Shown here one piece after another: positions 41,700 through 51,331 of a stretch of DNA of 64,000 nt. A program made the translations under genes and the position numbers. The DNA lies in assembly GCF_001729485.1 (NCBI RefSeq), contig NZ_CP017157.1:186001-250000 (forward strand), given 5' to 3'. The stretch comes from Streptomyces lydicus. Lineage in GTDB: Bacteria > Actinomycetota > Actinomycetes > Streptomycetales > Streptomycetaceae. The notes beneath the pieces were generated by a model. That model did no database searches and was not told where the DNA came from. It was given only the letters and a program-made list of their open reading frames with translations. Every line of letters begins with the position of its first letter. Position 1 is the stretch's first letter.

Positions 41700-43553
41700 A
41701 TGGCACGTGCGGTCGGCATCGACCTGGGCACGACGAACTCCGTCGTCAGTGTTCTCGAAGGCGGTGAGCCCACCGTCATCACCAACGCCGAGGGCGCCAG
41801 GACCACGCCGTCCGTTGTCGCCTTCGCCAAGAACGGCGAGGTGCTGGTCGGCGAGGTCGCGAAGCGCCAGGCGGTCACCAACGTCGACAGGACCATCCGG
41901 TCGGTCAAGCGCCACATGGGCACCGACTGGAAGATCGACATCGACGGCAAGGGCTTCAACCCGCAGCAGATGAGCGCCTTCATCCTGCAGAAGCTCAAGC
42001 GGGACGCCGAGGCGTACCTGGGCGAGAAGGTCGTCGACGCGGTCATCACCGTTCCGGCCTACTTCAACGACTCCGAGCGCCAGGCCACCAAGGAGGCCGG
42101 TGAGATCGCGGGCCTCAACGTCCTGCGCATCGTCAACGAGCCCACCGCGGCCGCCCTGGCCTACGGCCTGGAGAAGGACGACCAGACCATTCTGGTCTTC
42201 GACCTCGGTGGCGGCACCTTCGACGTCTCGCTGCTGGAGATCGGCGACGGCGTCGTCGAGGTGAAGGCCACCAACGGTGACAACCACCTCGGTGGTGACG
42301 ACTGGGACCAGCGCGTCGTCGACTACCTGGTCAAGCAGTTCCAGAACGGCCACGGCGTCGACCTGGCCAAGGACAAGATGGCGCTGCAGCGTCTGCGCGA
42401 GGCCGCCGAGAAGGCGAAGATCGAGCTGTCGTCCTCCACCGAGACGACGATCAACCTTCCCTACATCACCGCCTCCGCCGAGGGCCCGCTGCACCTGGAC
42501 GAGAAGCTCACGCGCTCGCAGTTCCAGCAGCTCACCGCGGATCTCCTGGAGCGCTGCAAGACCCCGTTCCACAACGTCATCAAGGACGCCGGCATCCAGC
42601 TGTCCGAGATCGACCACGTGGTCCTGGTCGGCGGCTCGACCCGTATGCCGGCCGTCGCCGAGCTCGTCAAGGAGCTGACCGGCGGCAAGGACGCCAACAA
42701 GGGCGTCAACCCGGACGAGGTCGTCGCCATCGGCGCCACCCTGCAGGCCGGTGTCCTCAAGGGTGAGGTCAAGGACGTCCTCCTGCTGGACGTCACCCCG
42801 CTGTCCCTCGGCATCGAGACCAAGGGCGGCATCATGACCAAGCTCATCGAGCGCAACACCACGATCCCGACCAAGCGCTCCGAGATCTTCACGACGGCCG
42901 AGGACAACCAGCCGTCCGTGCAGATCCAGGTCTACCAGGGCGAGCGCGAGATCGCGGCGTACAACAAGAAGCTCGGGATGTTCGAGCTGACCGGTCTGCC
43001 GCCGGCGCCCCGCGGCGTCCCGCAGATCGAGGTCTCCTTCGACATCGACGCCAACGGCATCATGCACGTGACCGCGAAGGACCTGGGCACGGGCAAGGAG
43101 CAGAAGATGACCGTCACCGGCGGCTCCTCGCTGCCGAAGGACGAGGTCGACCGCATGCGTGAGGAGGCCGAGCGCTACGCGGACGAGGACCACAAGCGCC
43201 GCGAGGCCGCCGAGACCCGCAACCAGGGCGAGCAGCTGGTCTACCAGACCGAGAAGTTCCTCAAGGACAACGAGGAAAAGGTCCCCGGTGAGGTCAAGAC
43301 CGAGGTCGAGACCGCCGTCGCCGAGCTGAAGGAGAAGCTCAAGGGCGAGGACACCGCGGAGATCCGCACCGCCACCGAGAAGGTCGCGGCCGTCTCGCAG
43401 AAGCTGGGCCAGGCCATGTACGCCGACGCCCAGGCCGCGGGCGGCGCCGAGGGCGCTGCCCCCGGTGACCAGGCCCAGTCGGAGGCCGCCGACGACGTCG
43501 TCGACGCCGAGATCGTCGACGACGAGAAGCCCAAGAAGGACGGTGCCGCGTGA
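41700..43553 (+). CDS. dnaK: chaperone DnaK (Hsp70)
   Basis: 617 residues from ATG 41700 with CTGGAGGAA upstream. The nucleotide-binding domain (about 1-360) has the phosphate loops [12 protein letters not shown] and [16 protein letters not shown] and the adenosine motif [14 protein letters not shown]. The interdomain linker is [20 protein letters not shown] beta substrate-binding domain and a helical lid follow, and the tail is acidic, Ala-rich and ends EKPKKDGAA. It is the first gene of dnaK-grpE-dnaJ-hspR, controlled by HspR through two HAIR sites at 41609-41629 and 41661-41681. Its stop overlaps the grpE start. Confidence 0.99.
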   Translation: MARAVGIDLGTTNSVVSVLEGGEPTVITNAEGARTTPSVVAFAKNGEVLVGEVAKRQAVTNVDRTIRSVKRHMGTDWKIDIDGKGFNPQQMSAFILQKLKRDAEAYLGEKVVDAVITVPAYFNDSERQATKEAGEIAGLNVLRIVNEPTAAALAYGLEKDDQTILVFDLGGGTFDVSLLEIGDGVVEVKATNGDNHLGGDDWDQRVVDYLVKQFQNGHGVDLAKDKMALQRLREAAEKAKIELSSSTETTINLPYITASAEGPLHLDEKLTRSQFQQLTADLLERCKTPFHNVIKDAGIQLSEIDHVVLVGGSTRMPAVAELVKELTGGKDANKGVNPDEVVAIGATLQAGVLKGEVKDVLLLDVTPLSLGIETKGGIMTKLIERNTTIPTKRSEIFTTAEDNQPSVQIQVYQGEREIAAYNKKLGMFELTGLPPAPRGVPQIEVSFDIDANGIMHVTAKDLGTGKEQKMTVTGGSSLPKDEVDRMREEAERYADEDHKRREAAETRNQGEQLVYQTEKFLKDNEEKVPGEVKTEVETAVAELKEKLKGEDTAEIRTATEKVAAVSQKLGQAMYADAQAAGGAEGAAPGDQAQSEAADDVVDAEIVDDEKPKKDGAA

Positions 43554-44209
43554 CGGAGGAGACCCCGGGCTTCGACGAGAAGCCTGACGTCCCCTCCGAC
43601 GCCGCCCCTGAAGACGCGGCGCAGGCCGAGTCCGCCGACAAGGCGGGCTCGGCCCCGGCCGGGGACGTACAGGACGTAGCACTCCAGGCGCAGCTGGACC
43701 AGGCACGCTCGGCGCTCAACGAGCGCACCGGTGACCTCCAGCGGCTCCAGGCGGAGTACCAGAACTACCGCCGTCGGGTGGAGCGGGACCGGATCACGGT
43801 CAAGGAGATCGCCGCGGCGAACCTCCTGTCCGAGCTCCTTCCCGTGCTCGACGACGTGGGCCGGGCGCGGGAGCACGGCGAGTTGGTCGGCGGCTTCAAG
43901 TCGGTGGCCGAATCGCTGGAGACCGTGGTCGCCAAGCTCGGTCTGCAGCAGTTCGGCAAGGAGGGCGAGCCCTTCGACCCGACGATCCACGAAGCGCTGA
44001 TGCACTCGTACGCGCCGGATGTCACCGAGACGACGTGCGTTGCGATCCTTCAGCCCGGGTATCGCATCGGTGAGCGAACGATCCGCCCCGCGCGGGTCGC
44101 CGTCGCCGAGCCGCAGCCGGGCGCGCAGGGCGCCAAGTCGGGATCCGAGGACGACGCCAAGGGCGCCACGGCTGCGGACGAGGAGAGCGGTGGCCCGGAC
44201 GAGGGCTGA
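43550..44209 (+). CDS. grpE: nucleotide exchange factor GrpE
   Basis: 219 residues from GTG 43550, overlapping the dnaK stop (GTGA). It releases ADP from DnaK. An acidic disordered N-terminus (about 1-45) leads to a long coiled-coil ([20 protein letters not shown]) and the C-terminal beta-wing domain with the family signature [12 protein letters not shown] and [11 protein letters not shown] disordered Ala/Glu tail completes it. Dosage with DnaK is set by translational coupling in the operon. Confidence 0.97.
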   Translation: MTEETPGFDEKPDVPSDAAPEDAAQAESADKAGSAPAGDVQDVALQAQLDQARSALNERTGDLQRLQAEYQNYRRRVERDRITVKEIAAANLLSELLPVLDDVGRAREHGELVGGFKSVAESLETVVAKLGLQQFGKEGEPFDPTIHEALMHSYAPDVTETTCVAILQPGYRIGERTIRPARVAVAEPQPGAQGAKSGSEDDAKGATAADEESGGPDEG

Positions 44210-44254
44210 CGTGCGGAAGAACAGGAAAACGGTGCGGAAGGAGGGACGTCGGGG

Positions 44255-45439
44255 ATGAGCACCAAGGACTTCGTGGAGAAGGACTACTACAAGGTCCTCG
44301 GCGTCCCCAAGGACGCCACCGAAGCGGAGATCAAGAAGGCGTACCGCAAGCTGGCCCGGGAGAACCACCCGGACGCCAACAAGGGCGACACCAAGGCCGA
44401 GGAGCGCTTCAAGGAGATCTCCGAGGCCAACGACGTCCTGGGTGATGCCAAGCGCCGCAAGGAGTACGACGAGGCGCGGGCCCTGTTCGGCAACGGCGGC
44501 TTCCGTCCCGGCCCCGGCGGGGGCGGCGGCTCGTTCAACTTCGACCTGGGCGACCTCTTCGGGGGTGGCGCGGGCGGTTCGGGCGGCGCGGGCGGAGCCG
44601 GCGGCTTCGGCGGCGGTCTCGGGGACGTCTTCGGGGGCCTGTTCAACCGCGGTGGCGCCGGCACGCGTACCCAGCCGCGCCGCGGCCAGGACATCGAGTC
44701 CGAGGTGACGCTGAGCTTCACCGAGGCGGTCGACGGGGCCACGGTCCCGCTGCGGATGTCCAGCCAGGCGCCGTGCAAGTCGTGTTCCGGCACCGGCGAC
44801 AAGAACGGTACGCCGCGGGTCTGCCCGACCTGCGTCGGCACCGGTCAGGTCAGCCGGGGCGCGGGCGGCGGGTTCTCGCTGACCGATCCCTGCGCGGACT
44901 GCAAGGGCCGGGGTCTGATCGCCCAGGACCCCTGCGACGTCTGCAAGGGCAGCGGGCGCGCGACCAGTGCGCGCACGATGCAGGTCCGCATCCCCGCGGG
45001 CGTCTCCGACGGGCAGCGCATCCGGCTGCGCGGCAAGGGCGCTCCGGGCGAGCAGGGCGGCCCGGCCGGTGATCTGTACGTCGTCGTGCACGTCGGCGCC
45101 CACCCGGTGTTCGGCCGGAAGGGCGACAACCTCACCGTCACCGTGCCGGTCACCTTCCCGGAGGCCGCGCTCGGCGGCGAGGTGAAGGTGCCCACGCTGG
45201 GCGGTCCGCCGGTGACCCTGAAGCTGCCGGCCGGTACCCCCAACGGGCGCACCATGCGGGCCCGGGGCAAGGGCGCGGCCCGCAAGGACGGCACCCGTGG
45301 TGATCTGCTGGTCACCATAGAGGTGGTCGTTCCCGACGAGCTCGGCGACGAGGCGAAGGAAGCGTTGGAGTCCTATCGCGACGCGACCGCGGGAGCGGAC
45401 CCGCGGGCGGAGCTGTTCCAGGCCGCGAAGGGAGCATGA
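44255..45439 (+). CDS. dnaJ: chaperone DnaJ (type I)
   Basis: 394 residues from ATG 44255. It stimulates DnaK ATPase and delivers substrates. The J domain (about 8-75) has the HPD motif in ARENHPDANKG. A long Gly/Phe-rich region (about 88-145) precedes a zinc domain with four CxxCxGxG repeats (CKSCSGTG, CPTCVGTG, CADCKGRG, CDVCKGSG; about 170-240), and the C-terminal beta domains end at about 380. All four repeats are intact, so it is a complete type I DnaJ. Its stop lies 1 bp before hspR. Confidence 0.98.
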   Translation: MSTKDFVEKDYYKVLGVPKDATEAEIKKAYRKLARENHPDANKGDTKAEERFKEISEANDVLGDAKRRKEYDEARALFGNGGFRPGPGGGGGSFNFDLGDLFGGGAGGSGGAGGAGGFGGGLGDVFGGLFNRGGAGTRTQPRRGQDIESEVTLSFTEAVDGATVPLRMSSQAPCKSCSGTGDKNGTPRVCPTCVGTGQVSRGAGGGFSLTDPCADCKGRGLIAQDPCDVCKGSGRATSARTMQVRIPAGVSDGQRIRLRGKGAPGEQGGPAGDLYVVVHVGAHPVFGRKGDNLTVTVPVTFPEAALGGEVKVPTLGGPPVTLKLPAGTPNGRTMRARGKGAARKDGTRGDLLVTIEVVVPDELGDEAKEALESYRDATAGADPRAELFQAAKGA

Positions 45440-45440
45440 G

Positions 45441-45893
45441 ATGGACAGCCGGGGCGGGCAGCGTCGTAACCCGTATGAACTGACCGATGAGTCGCCGGTG
45501 TACGTCATCTCCGTCGCGGCCCAGCTCTCCGGCCTGCATCCGCAGACCCTGCGGCAGTACGACCGGCTGGGCCTGGTCTCGCCGGACCGTACGCCGGGGC
45601 GGGGCCGCCGCTACTCCGCCCGGGACATCGAACTGCTGCGTACCGTGCAGCAGTTGTCCCAGGACGAGGGCATCAACCTCGCCGGCATCAAGCGCATCAT
45701 CGAGCTGGAGAACCAGGTCGCGGCCCTGCAGCAGCGGGTCGCCGAACTCCAGGGCGCCCTGGAGGGCGCGGCCAGCGCGATGCGGCAGCGGGAGGCGGCG
45801 GTGCACGCTTCCTACCGGCGCGACCTGGTGCCGTATCAGGACGTCCAGCAGACCAGTGCGCTGGTGGTGTGGCGGCCCACGCGTTCCGAGTAG
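45441..45893 (+). CDS. hspR: heat-shock repressor HspR
   Basis: 150 residues from ATG 45441, GGGAGC upstream, immediately after dnaJ. A MerR-family helix-turn-helix (VYVISVAAQLSGLHPQTLRQ, then YDRLGLVSPDRTPGRGRRYS) and a helical coiled dimerisation region (IIELENQVAALQQRVAELQG). HspR binds HAIR sites and uses DnaK as co-repressor, so free DnaK level feeds back on its own operon. Three HAIR sites are visible in this window, two before dnaK and one before clpB. A strong terminator follows. Confidence 0.96.
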   Translation: MDSRGGQRRNPYELTDESPVYVISVAAQLSGLHPQTLRQYDRLGLVSPDRTPGRGRRYSARDIELLRTVQQLSQDEGINLAGIKRIIELENQVAALQQRVAELQGALEGAASAMRQREAAVHASYRRDLVPYQDVQQTSALVVWRPTRSE

Positions 45894-45918
45894 CGCGTGC
45901 CGCACGCCAGCTGCGCGA

Positions 45919-45959
45919 AGGACGAAGGGCCGGGGTGGCGCACCCCGGCCCTTCGTCCT
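45919..45959. terminator. terminator of the dnaK operon
   Basis: Perfect 19-bp stem starting AGGACGAAGGGCCGGGG, with a 3-nt loop, between hspR and the convergent gene ending at 45971. Confidence 0.92.
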
Positions 45960-45970
45960 GCGTACGGGCC

Positions 45971-46375
45971 TCAGCAGCCGTTGTAGCCGGCCGTGGGCAT
46001 CGACAGCCGCCGGTGCACCTGGGACTTCATCGCGAGCGTGTAGACCGGCTCGTCGAGGTCGGCGGTCTCCAGCCGGACGCCGGCCGCCGCGCACCGCTCG
46101 GTGAACTCGTCGGCCCCGTCGATGGCGTTCTCCAGCGCCCGGCGGTTGGGCGTCACGAACACATCCACCAGGCCCTCTTCCACATCGCGCCACAGCGCGC
46201 TGTGGTCGGCGCGCAGCTGATGCAGGCTGAGCCGGCAGGTCAGGTGGTAGTCACGGGCCGCCGCCCACTGATTGCACATGTCGTGCTGGCTGCGGTCGTC
46301 GACCAGGAACGGATCCTCGTCCAGCTCGGACAGCGGCATCAGGCAGGCGATCGCCGTGACTCGGACCGAGTTCAT
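45971..46375 (-). CDS. conserved small protein with resolvase-like layout
   Basis: 134 residues from ATG 46375. The order SVRVTAIACLMPLSELD, DDRSQHDMCNQWAAARDYHL, LWRDVEEGLVDVFVTPNRRA and GVRLETADLDEPV recalls the N-terminal catalytic domain of serine recombinases (strand, Q-x-C-x-x-W helix, 'DVxxGxVDVVxV', 'GVxLxT'). The catalytic Ser and the Arg signature are not clear, so it is probably a degenerate or repurposed fold rather than an active recombinase. Its start overlaps the stop of the zinc-ribbon gene at 46372 (ATGA), so the two are coupled. Function unknown. Confidence 0.7.
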   Translation of the reverse strand: MNSVRVTAIACLMPLSELDEDPFLVDDRSQHDMCNQWAAARDYHLTCRLSLHQLRADHSALWRDVEEGLVDVFVTPNRRALENAIDGADEFTERCAAAGVRLETADLDEPVYTLAMKSQVHRRLSMPTAGYNGC

Positions 46376-46608
46376 CGTGCCCTCCGGGGCGTGGCGACTG
46401 TGGGGGCGACGATACCCCCGAGTGCGGCCCGCGGTGGAGGGGCTGTGCCGGGCGGCGAGGCGTATCCGCAGGCGTGGCAGATCTTCCAGCCGTCCTGGTT
46501 GACGGCGAGTTGGCCGCCGCAGCGCGGGCAGAGCTCGGCGTGCGGGCGCCGGCGGGTGCGGCGCGGACGGCGTGGCGCGGTCGTCGCGTTGCCCAATGCC
46601 GACCCCAT
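46372..46608 (-). CDS. 78-residue zinc-ribbon protein
   Basis: From ATG 46608. A basic N-terminal segment (PRRPRRTRRRP) precedes a zinc ribbon with C27-x2-C30 and C44-x2-C47 (LCPRCGGQL ... ICHACGYA), and a Pro/Ala-rich tail. It overlaps the resolvase-like gene by 4 bp and the two form one unit. The basic arm plus ribbon suggests nucleic-acid or protein binding; nothing more can be said. The small size and four well-spaced Cys support a real gene despite the GC-rich background. Confidence 0.65.
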   Translation of the reverse strand: MGSALGNATTAPRRPRRTRRRPHAELCPRCGGQLAVNQDGWKICHACGYASPPGTAPPPRAALGGIVAPTVATPRRAR

Positions 46609-46746
46609 GCGGCCTCCAGCTGCTGTCTTCTGCGCAGAACAGGCCGAAGTCGTCCGTCATCGCGCGGAGTTGTTCATGTCCTGTTCGTACCTGAGTACCA
46701 GGTGGAGGGGTTTTCCCGGAGGCGGACGATCCGATTTCGGACAGGT

Positions 46747-46766
46747 CTGGACCTCTTGGGGTCCAG
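46747..46766 (-). terminator. terminator of the PPOX gene
   Basis: CTGGACC (46747-46753) / GGTCCAG (46760-46766) with a 6-nt loop, 6 bp after the stop at 46772 in the leftward direction. Confidence 0.55.
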
Positions 46767-46771
46767 GGATC

Positions 46772-47176
46772 CTAGGCCCGCCCCATCGCCTTGGTCACGG
46801 CGATCTCGATCATGACCCGATCGGGGTTGGGGGACGGCATCCGCCCGTACCGCTCGGCGTAGCGGTTCACCGCGTCGGCCACCGTCTCGGCGTCCGTACG
46901 CACCCGCGCGATGCCCTCCAGCGTCGCCCAGCGGCCCTTGTCGACCTGGCACACGGCCACGGTGGCGCCGTCCGCGCCGGCGGCGAGGATGTTCTTGACC
47001 TTGGTGCTGTCCTTGCGGGTGATGATCCGCGCGATCCGCTGCCCGGCGTCGTAGGTGACACCCACCGGCACGACGTGCGGCGTCCCGTCCCTGCGCAGCG
47101 TGGTGAGCGTCGGCATCAGGTACTCGCCCCAGAAAGCGAGGTACTCCGGGCTGAGGGCGCTGAGGTCGTGGGCCAT
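46772..47176 (-). CDS. PPOX-class F420-dependent oxidoreductase
   Basis: 134 residues from ATG 47176. A split-beta-barrel flavin/F420-binding fold: YLAFWGEYLMPTLTTLRRDG, PHVVPVGVTYDAGQRIARII, VAVCQVDKGRWATLEGIARV and a C-terminal ARYGRMPSPN-like segment (YAERYGRMPSPNPDRVMIEI). The size and the wording match the actinobacterial 'PPOX class F420-dependent' group, which reduces substrates with F420H2 or binds biliverdin or haem. The substrate is unknown. It is a single gene on the minus strand. Confidence 0.85.
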   Translation of the reverse strand: MAHDLSALSPEYLAFWGEYLMPTLTTLRRDGTPHVVPVGVTYDAGQRIARIITRKDSTKVKNILAAGADGATVAVCQVDKGRWATLEGIARVRTDAETVADAVNRYAERYGRMPSPNPDRVMIEIAVTKAMGRA

Positions 47177-47218
47177 GGCCGCCAGCGTAATCGGGGCCCC
47201 GGGGGCGGGGCCCGGCGG

Positions 47219-47791
47219 TCAGCGGAAGTCGCCGGTGTCGAGGTCGAAGGAGAAGGGCGCGGGGAGGGGGACGGGCTTGCCGAACGGCTGGGTGTGGGAC
47301 CCGCTGTAGTCCCCGTTCTCCGGCTCGCTGAACAGGGTGAGGGCGGACTTGTCGCCGTCGACGAGGAGGTAGAGGGGGATGCCGGCACGGGCGTAGCCGT
47401 GCCGCTTGTCCTTGCGGTCCGTGCGGGGATTGGTCGACGTCACCTCGACGACCATGGCGACGCCGTCACCGGGCATCCAGGAGGGGGCGCCCCGGAAGAG
47501 GCGCAGGGCGCGGGGGGCGAGGGTGGCGTCGGGGATCACGTGGTTGGGGGGCTTGCCCTCCCCGGCGGGGAGGAGAAGTCCTTTGTGGCCCGAGATCTGC
47601 ATGGCGGTTGCAGACTGGCTGAGCACCTGCTCGAAGACAAGGCTCAGGTAGTCCTCGTGGTCGCCGTCCGGCGGCGGTGTCACAGCGATCTCCCCCTCGA
47701 TGAGCTCGGCCCGGAAGCCGTGCGGCGTTTCCAGGGCCAGGAAGCCCTCCAGGAGGGTGTCGTCCTGCGTGGACATGGGCTCGTGTGCCAT
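47219..47791 (-). CDS. Uma2-family endonuclease-fold protein
   Basis: 190 residues from ATG 47791. The Uma2 (DUF820) PD-(D/E)xK nuclease fold is visible: FRAELIEGEIAVTPPPDGDH, NHVIPDATLAPRAL (catalytic Asp), VAMVVEVTSTNPRTDRKDKR (E-x-S then K) and YARAGIPLYLLVDGDK. Motif residues look intact. Many Streptomyces carry multiple Uma2 genes of unknown substrate. It lies back to back with clpB across a HAIR element, and whether HspR also affects it is an open question. The ribosome binding site is weak. Confidence 0.85.
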   Translation of the reverse strand: MAHEPMSTQDDTLLEGFLALETPHGFRAELIEGEIAVTPPPDGDHEDYLSLVFEQVLSQSATAMQISGHKGLLLPAGEGKPPNHVIPDATLAPRALRLFRGAPSWMPGDGVAMVVEVTSTNPRTDRKDKRHGYARAGIPLYLLVDGDKSALTLFSEPENGDYSGSHTQPFGKPVPLPAPFSFDLDTGDFR

Positions 47792-47888
47792 AGCCGTCTT
47801 GCTGCACCTCCTCGTGGTCGGAGGCCAGTGTTGCCGGGTTTCGCCGCAGGCGAAGGCGAGTTCGGGGCCGTTCACCCGCAAGAGCCGC

Positions 47889-47909
47889 CTTGAGTGGACT
47901 AGACTCAAC
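47889..47909. promoter_or_regulatory. HAIR element 3 (HspR operator) upstream of clpB
   Basis: CTTGAGT-N7-ACTCAAC, one mismatch from the consensus, 88 bp upstream of the clpB start. In S. coelicolor, clpB is a known HspR target. Confidence 0.88.
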
Positions 47910-47997
47910 TTATCGCACGACGGCATGAGCAGGATTGGCTCGGGGCACCTGTGCGGTACGGGCTACGAGCACGAGTACGAGGAGGATCGCGAGGACC

Positions 47998-50628
47998 GTG
48001 GACGCCGAGCTGACGAACAAGAGCCGGGAGGCGCTGAGCGCCGCCAATGAGCGGGCGGTCACCGCCGGGCACGCGGACATGACGTCCGCCCACCTGCTGC
48101 TCGCGCTGCTGGCCGGGCAGGACAACGAGAACATCATGGACCTGCTGGCCGCGGTCGAGGCGGACGCCGCCGCGCTGCGCAGCGGCGCCGAGCGCCAGCT
48201 CGCCGCGCTGCCCAGCGTGCAGGGTTCGACCGTCGCCCCGCCGCAGCCCGACCGCGAGCTGCTGTCCGCCATCGCGGACGCCACGCAGCGTGCCAAGGAG
48301 CTGGACGACGCCTACGTCTCCACCGAGCACCTGCTGATCGGGATCGCCGCCAAGGGCGGCCGCACCGGTGAGCTGCTGGACCGGCAGGGCGCCTCCGCGA
48401 AGAAGCTGCTGGCGGCCTTCGAGGCGAGCCGCGGCGGACAGCGGGTGACCAACCCCGACCCGGAGGGCACGTACAAGGCGCTGGAGAAGTTCGGTACGGA
48501 CTTCACCGCGGCGGCCCGGGAGGGCAAGCTCGACCCGGTGATCGGCCGGGACCACGAGATCCGCCGTGTGGTGCAGGTGCTGTCGCGCCGTACGAAGAAC
48601 AACCCGGTGCTGATCGGCGAGCCGGGCGTGGGCAAGACCGCCGTCGTCGAGGGGCTGGCGCAGCGGATCGTCAAGGGCGACGTGCCCGAGTCGCTGCGCG
48701 ACAAGCGGCTGGTCGCGCTGGACCTGGGTGCGATGGTCGCGGGCGCCAAGTACCGCGGTGAGTTCGAGGAACGGCTGAAGACCGTCCTGGCGGAGATCAA
48801 GTCCAGCGAGGGCCGGATCATCACCTTCATCGACGAGCTGCACACGGTCGTCGGCGCGGGCGCCGGCGGCGACTCGTCCATGGACGCGGGCAACATGCTC
48901 AAGCCGATGCTGGCTCGCGGCGAGCTGCGGATGGTCGGCGCGACCACCCTCGACGAGTACCGCGAGCGGATCGAGAAGGACCCGGCACTGGAGCGGCGCT
49001 TCCAGCAGGTGCTGGTCGCCGAGCCGACCGTCGAGGACACGGTGGCGATCCTGCGCGGGCTCAAGGGCCGCTACGAGGCGCACCACAAGGTCCAGATCGC
49101 GGACTCCGCGCTGGTCGCCGCGGCCACCCTGTCCGACCGCTACATCACCTCCCGCTTCCTGCCAGACAAGGCCATCGACCTCGTCGACGAGGCCGCGTCC
49201 CGGCTCCGCATGGAGATCGACTCCTCCCCGCTGGAGATCGACGAGCTCCAGCGCGCCGTCGACCGCCTCAAGATGGAGGAGCTGGCGCTCAAGAACGAGA
49301 CCGACGCCGGTTCGCTCCAGCGCCTGGAGAAGCTGCGCAAGGACCTCGCCGACAAGGAGGAGGAGCTGCGCGGTCTGACCGCCCGCTGGGAGAAGGAGAA
49401 GCAGAGCCTCAACCGCGTCGGCGAGCTCAAGGAGCGGCTCGACGAACTGCGCGGCCAGGCCGAGCGGGCCCAGCGCGACGGCGACTTCGACACCGCCTCC
49501 AAGCTGCTCTACGGCGAGATCCCGGACGTCGAGCACGAGCTGGAGGCGGCGGCCGCCGCCGAGGCCGAGCAGGAGGCGTCCAAGGAGTCCATGGTCAAGG
49601 AGGAGGTCGGCCCGGACGACATCGCGGACGTGGTCGGTGCCTGGACCGGCATCCCGGCCGGCCGCCTGTTGGAGGGCGAGACCCAGAAGCTGCTGCGGAT
49701 GGAGGAGGAACTCGGCAAGCGGCTGATCGGCCAGGCCGAGGCCGTGCGGTCGGTGTCGGACGCGGTGCGCCGTACCCGCGCCGGAATCGCCGACCCGGAC
49801 CGGCCCACCGGCTCGTTCCTCTTCCTGGGCCCGACCGGTGTCGGCAAGACGGAGCTGGCCAAGGCGCTCGCGGACTTCCTCTTCGACGACGAGCGGGCGA
49901 TGGTCCGCATCGACATGTCGGAGTACGGCGAGAAGCACTCGGTCGCCCGGCTCGTCGGCGCGCCGCCCGGCTACGTCGGCTACGAGGAGGGCGGCCAGCT
50001 CACCGAGGCGGTCCGCCGGCGGCCGTACAGCGTGATCCTGCTCGACGAGGTGGAGAAGGCGCACACCGAGGTCTTCGACATCCTGTTGCAGGTCCTCGAC
50101 GACGGCCGGCTCACGGACGGCCAGGGCCGCACCGTCGACTTCCGCAACACGCTGCTCATCCTGACCTCCAACCTCGGCTCCGCCTACCTCATGGACCCGC
50201 TCATGAAGGAGGAGCAGAAGAAGGAGAAGGTGCTGGAGACGGTCCGCGCGTCCTTCCGCCCCGAGTTCCTCAACCGCCTCGACGACGTGGTGGTCTTCCA
50301 CCCGCTGGGCGCCGAGGAGCTGCAGCGGATCGCCCGGATCCAGCTGGCCCACCTCCAGCGGCGGCTCGGCGACCGCCGGCTGACCCTGGACGTCACCGAC
50401 CGCGCCCTGGCCTGGCTCGCCTGGCTCGGCCACGAACCGGTGATCGACGCCCCGGCCCCCGACATGTCCTACGGCGCCCGCCCGCTGCGCCGCCTGGTCC
50501 AGACGGCCATCGGCGACCAGCTGGCCCGGGCCATCCTGGCCGGCGAGGTCCTGGACGGGGACACCGTCCGGGTGGACGTGGACGGGGACGGCCTGTCGGT
50601 GGAGGTGCCCGGTCGCGGCACGTCCTGA
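47998..50628 (+). CDS. clpB: disaggregase ClpB (Hsp100)
   Basis: 876 residues from GTG 47998 ([20 protein letters not shown]), GCGAGGACC upstream. An N-terminal repeat domain (about 1-145), the first AAA+ module with Walker A GEPGVGKT and Walker [12 protein letters not shown], a coiled middle domain (about 395-525) and a second AAA+ module with GPTGVGKT and [11 protein letters not shown]. With DnaK/DnaJ/GrpE it dissolves protein aggregates. It is regulated by HspR through the HAIR at 47889-47909. Length and motifs are complete. The gene at 50708 follows on the same strand. Confidence 0.98.
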   Translation: MDAELTNKSREALSAANERAVTAGHADMTSAHLLLALLAGQDNENIMDLLAAVEADAAALRSGAERQLAALPSVQGSTVAPPQPDRELLSAIADATQRAKELDDAYVSTEHLLIGIAAKGGRTGELLDRQGASAKKLLAAFEASRGGQRVTNPDPEGTYKALEKFGTDFTAAAREGKLDPVIGRDHEIRRVVQVLSRRTKNNPVLIGEPGVGKTAVVEGLAQRIVKGDVPESLRDKRLVALDLGAMVAGAKYRGEFEERLKTVLAEIKSSEGRIITFIDELHTVVGAGAGGDSSMDAGNMLKPMLARGELRMVGATTLDEYRERIEKDPALERRFQQVLVAEPTVEDTVAILRGLKGRYEAHHKVQIADSALVAAATLSDRYITSRFLPDKAIDLVDEAASRLRMEIDSSPLEIDELQRAVDRLKMEELALKNETDAGSLQRLEKLRKDLADKEEELRGLTARWEKEKQSLNRVGELKERLDELRGQAERAQRDGDFDTASKLLYGEIPDVEHELEAAAAAEAEQEASKESMVKEEVGPDDIADVVGAWTGIPAGRLLEGETQKLLRMEEELGKRLIGQAEAVRSVSDAVRRTRAGIADPDRPTGSFLFLGPTGVGKTELAKALADFLFDDERAMVRIDMSEYGEKHSVARLVGAPPGYVGYEEGGQLTEAVRRRPYSVILLDEVEKAHTEVFDILLQVLDDGRLTDGQGRTVDFRNTLLILTSNLGSAYLMDPLMKEEQKKEKVLETVRASFRPEFLNRLDDVVVFHPLGAEELQRIARIQLAHLQRRLGDRRLTLDVTDRALAWLAWLGHEPVIDAPAPDMSYGARPLRRLVQTAIGDQLARAILAGEVLDGDTVRVDVDGDGLSVEVPGRGTS

Positions 50629-50707
50629 CCCGCGCGTCCCGCCGGGGTTGCCACGACGGGGCCGATGTGGGGGAGGATGGCAGTGACCATACGAAGGGAA
50701 TTCCACG

Positions 50708-51244
50708 GTGAGCATCGACCCGTCCTCGATTCCGAATTTCGGGGGCCAGCCCGAACCCGAGCCGTCGGGGCCTGATGGTCCCGTCGTGCCAGACCAGGAC
50801 CTGGTCAAGCAGCTCCTCGACCAGATGGAGCTGAAGTACGTAGTCGACGAGGAGGGTGACCTCGCCGCCCCGTGGGAGCAGTTCCGCACGTACTTCATGT
50901 TCCGGGGCGAGGAGGAGCAGCAGATCTTCTCCGTCCGCACGTTCTACGACCGTGTCCACGGCATCGATGAGAAGTCGAAGCTGCTGGAGGCGATCGACGA
51001 CTGGAACCGCCGGACGCTGTGGCCCAAGGCCTACACCCACACCCATGACGACGGCACGGTCCGTCTGATCGGTGAGGCATCGATGCTGATCGGCACCGGC
51101 GTCTCGCTCGAACACTTCGTGTCGAGCACGGTCAGCTGGATTCGCGCGTCGATCGAATTCGACAAGTGGGTCGTCGAGCAGCTCGGCCTGGAGGCCGAGA
51201 TCGAAGGCGACTCCGACGAGAAGCCGGGCGACGGCGAGGCGTAA
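50708..51244 (+). CDS. YbjN-domain protein
   Basis: 178 residues from GTG 50708, GAAGGGAA upstream. The YbjN fold (related to type III secretion chaperone-like folds) covers about 35-160: DQDLVKQLLDQMELKYVVDE, FRTYFMFRGEEEQQIFSVRT, DDWNRRTLWPKAYTH and EASMLIGTGVSLEHF. The tail is acidic. In Streptomyces this gene is found after clpB, 79 bp away here, and may share its transcript. YbjN proteins have been linked to stress and motility control in E. coli; the role here is unproven. A terminator follows. Confidence 0.85.
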   Translation: MSIDPSSIPNFGGQPEPEPSGPDGPVVPDQDLVKQLLDQMELKYVVDEEGDLAAPWEQFRTYFMFRGEEEQQIFSVRTFYDRVHGIDEKSKLLEAIDDWNRRTLWPKAYTHTHDDGTVRLIGEASMLIGTGVSLEHFVSSTVSWIRASIEFDKWVVEQLGLEAEIEGDSDEKPGDGEA

Positions 51245-51273
51245 CCGCCCGTACGTCCCCACCCACCCGGCTG

Positions 51274-51309
51274 CGCGGGCCCGAGGAGCGAAGGCTCCCC
51301 GGGCCCGCG
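51274..51309. terminator. bidirectional terminator
   Basis: Stem CGCGGGCCCG (51274-51283) / CGGGCCCGCG (51300-51309) plus inner GGAGC/GCTCC, between the YbjN gene and the convergent aminotransferase gene. Confidence 0.85.
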
Positions 51310-51331
51310 TCCGTCGTGCCGGGCCCGGCGG

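Noticed and set aside
47905..50940. 1011-codon open frame antisense to clpB and the YbjN gene
   Set aside because: Shadow of two well-identified genes; no coding features of its own.
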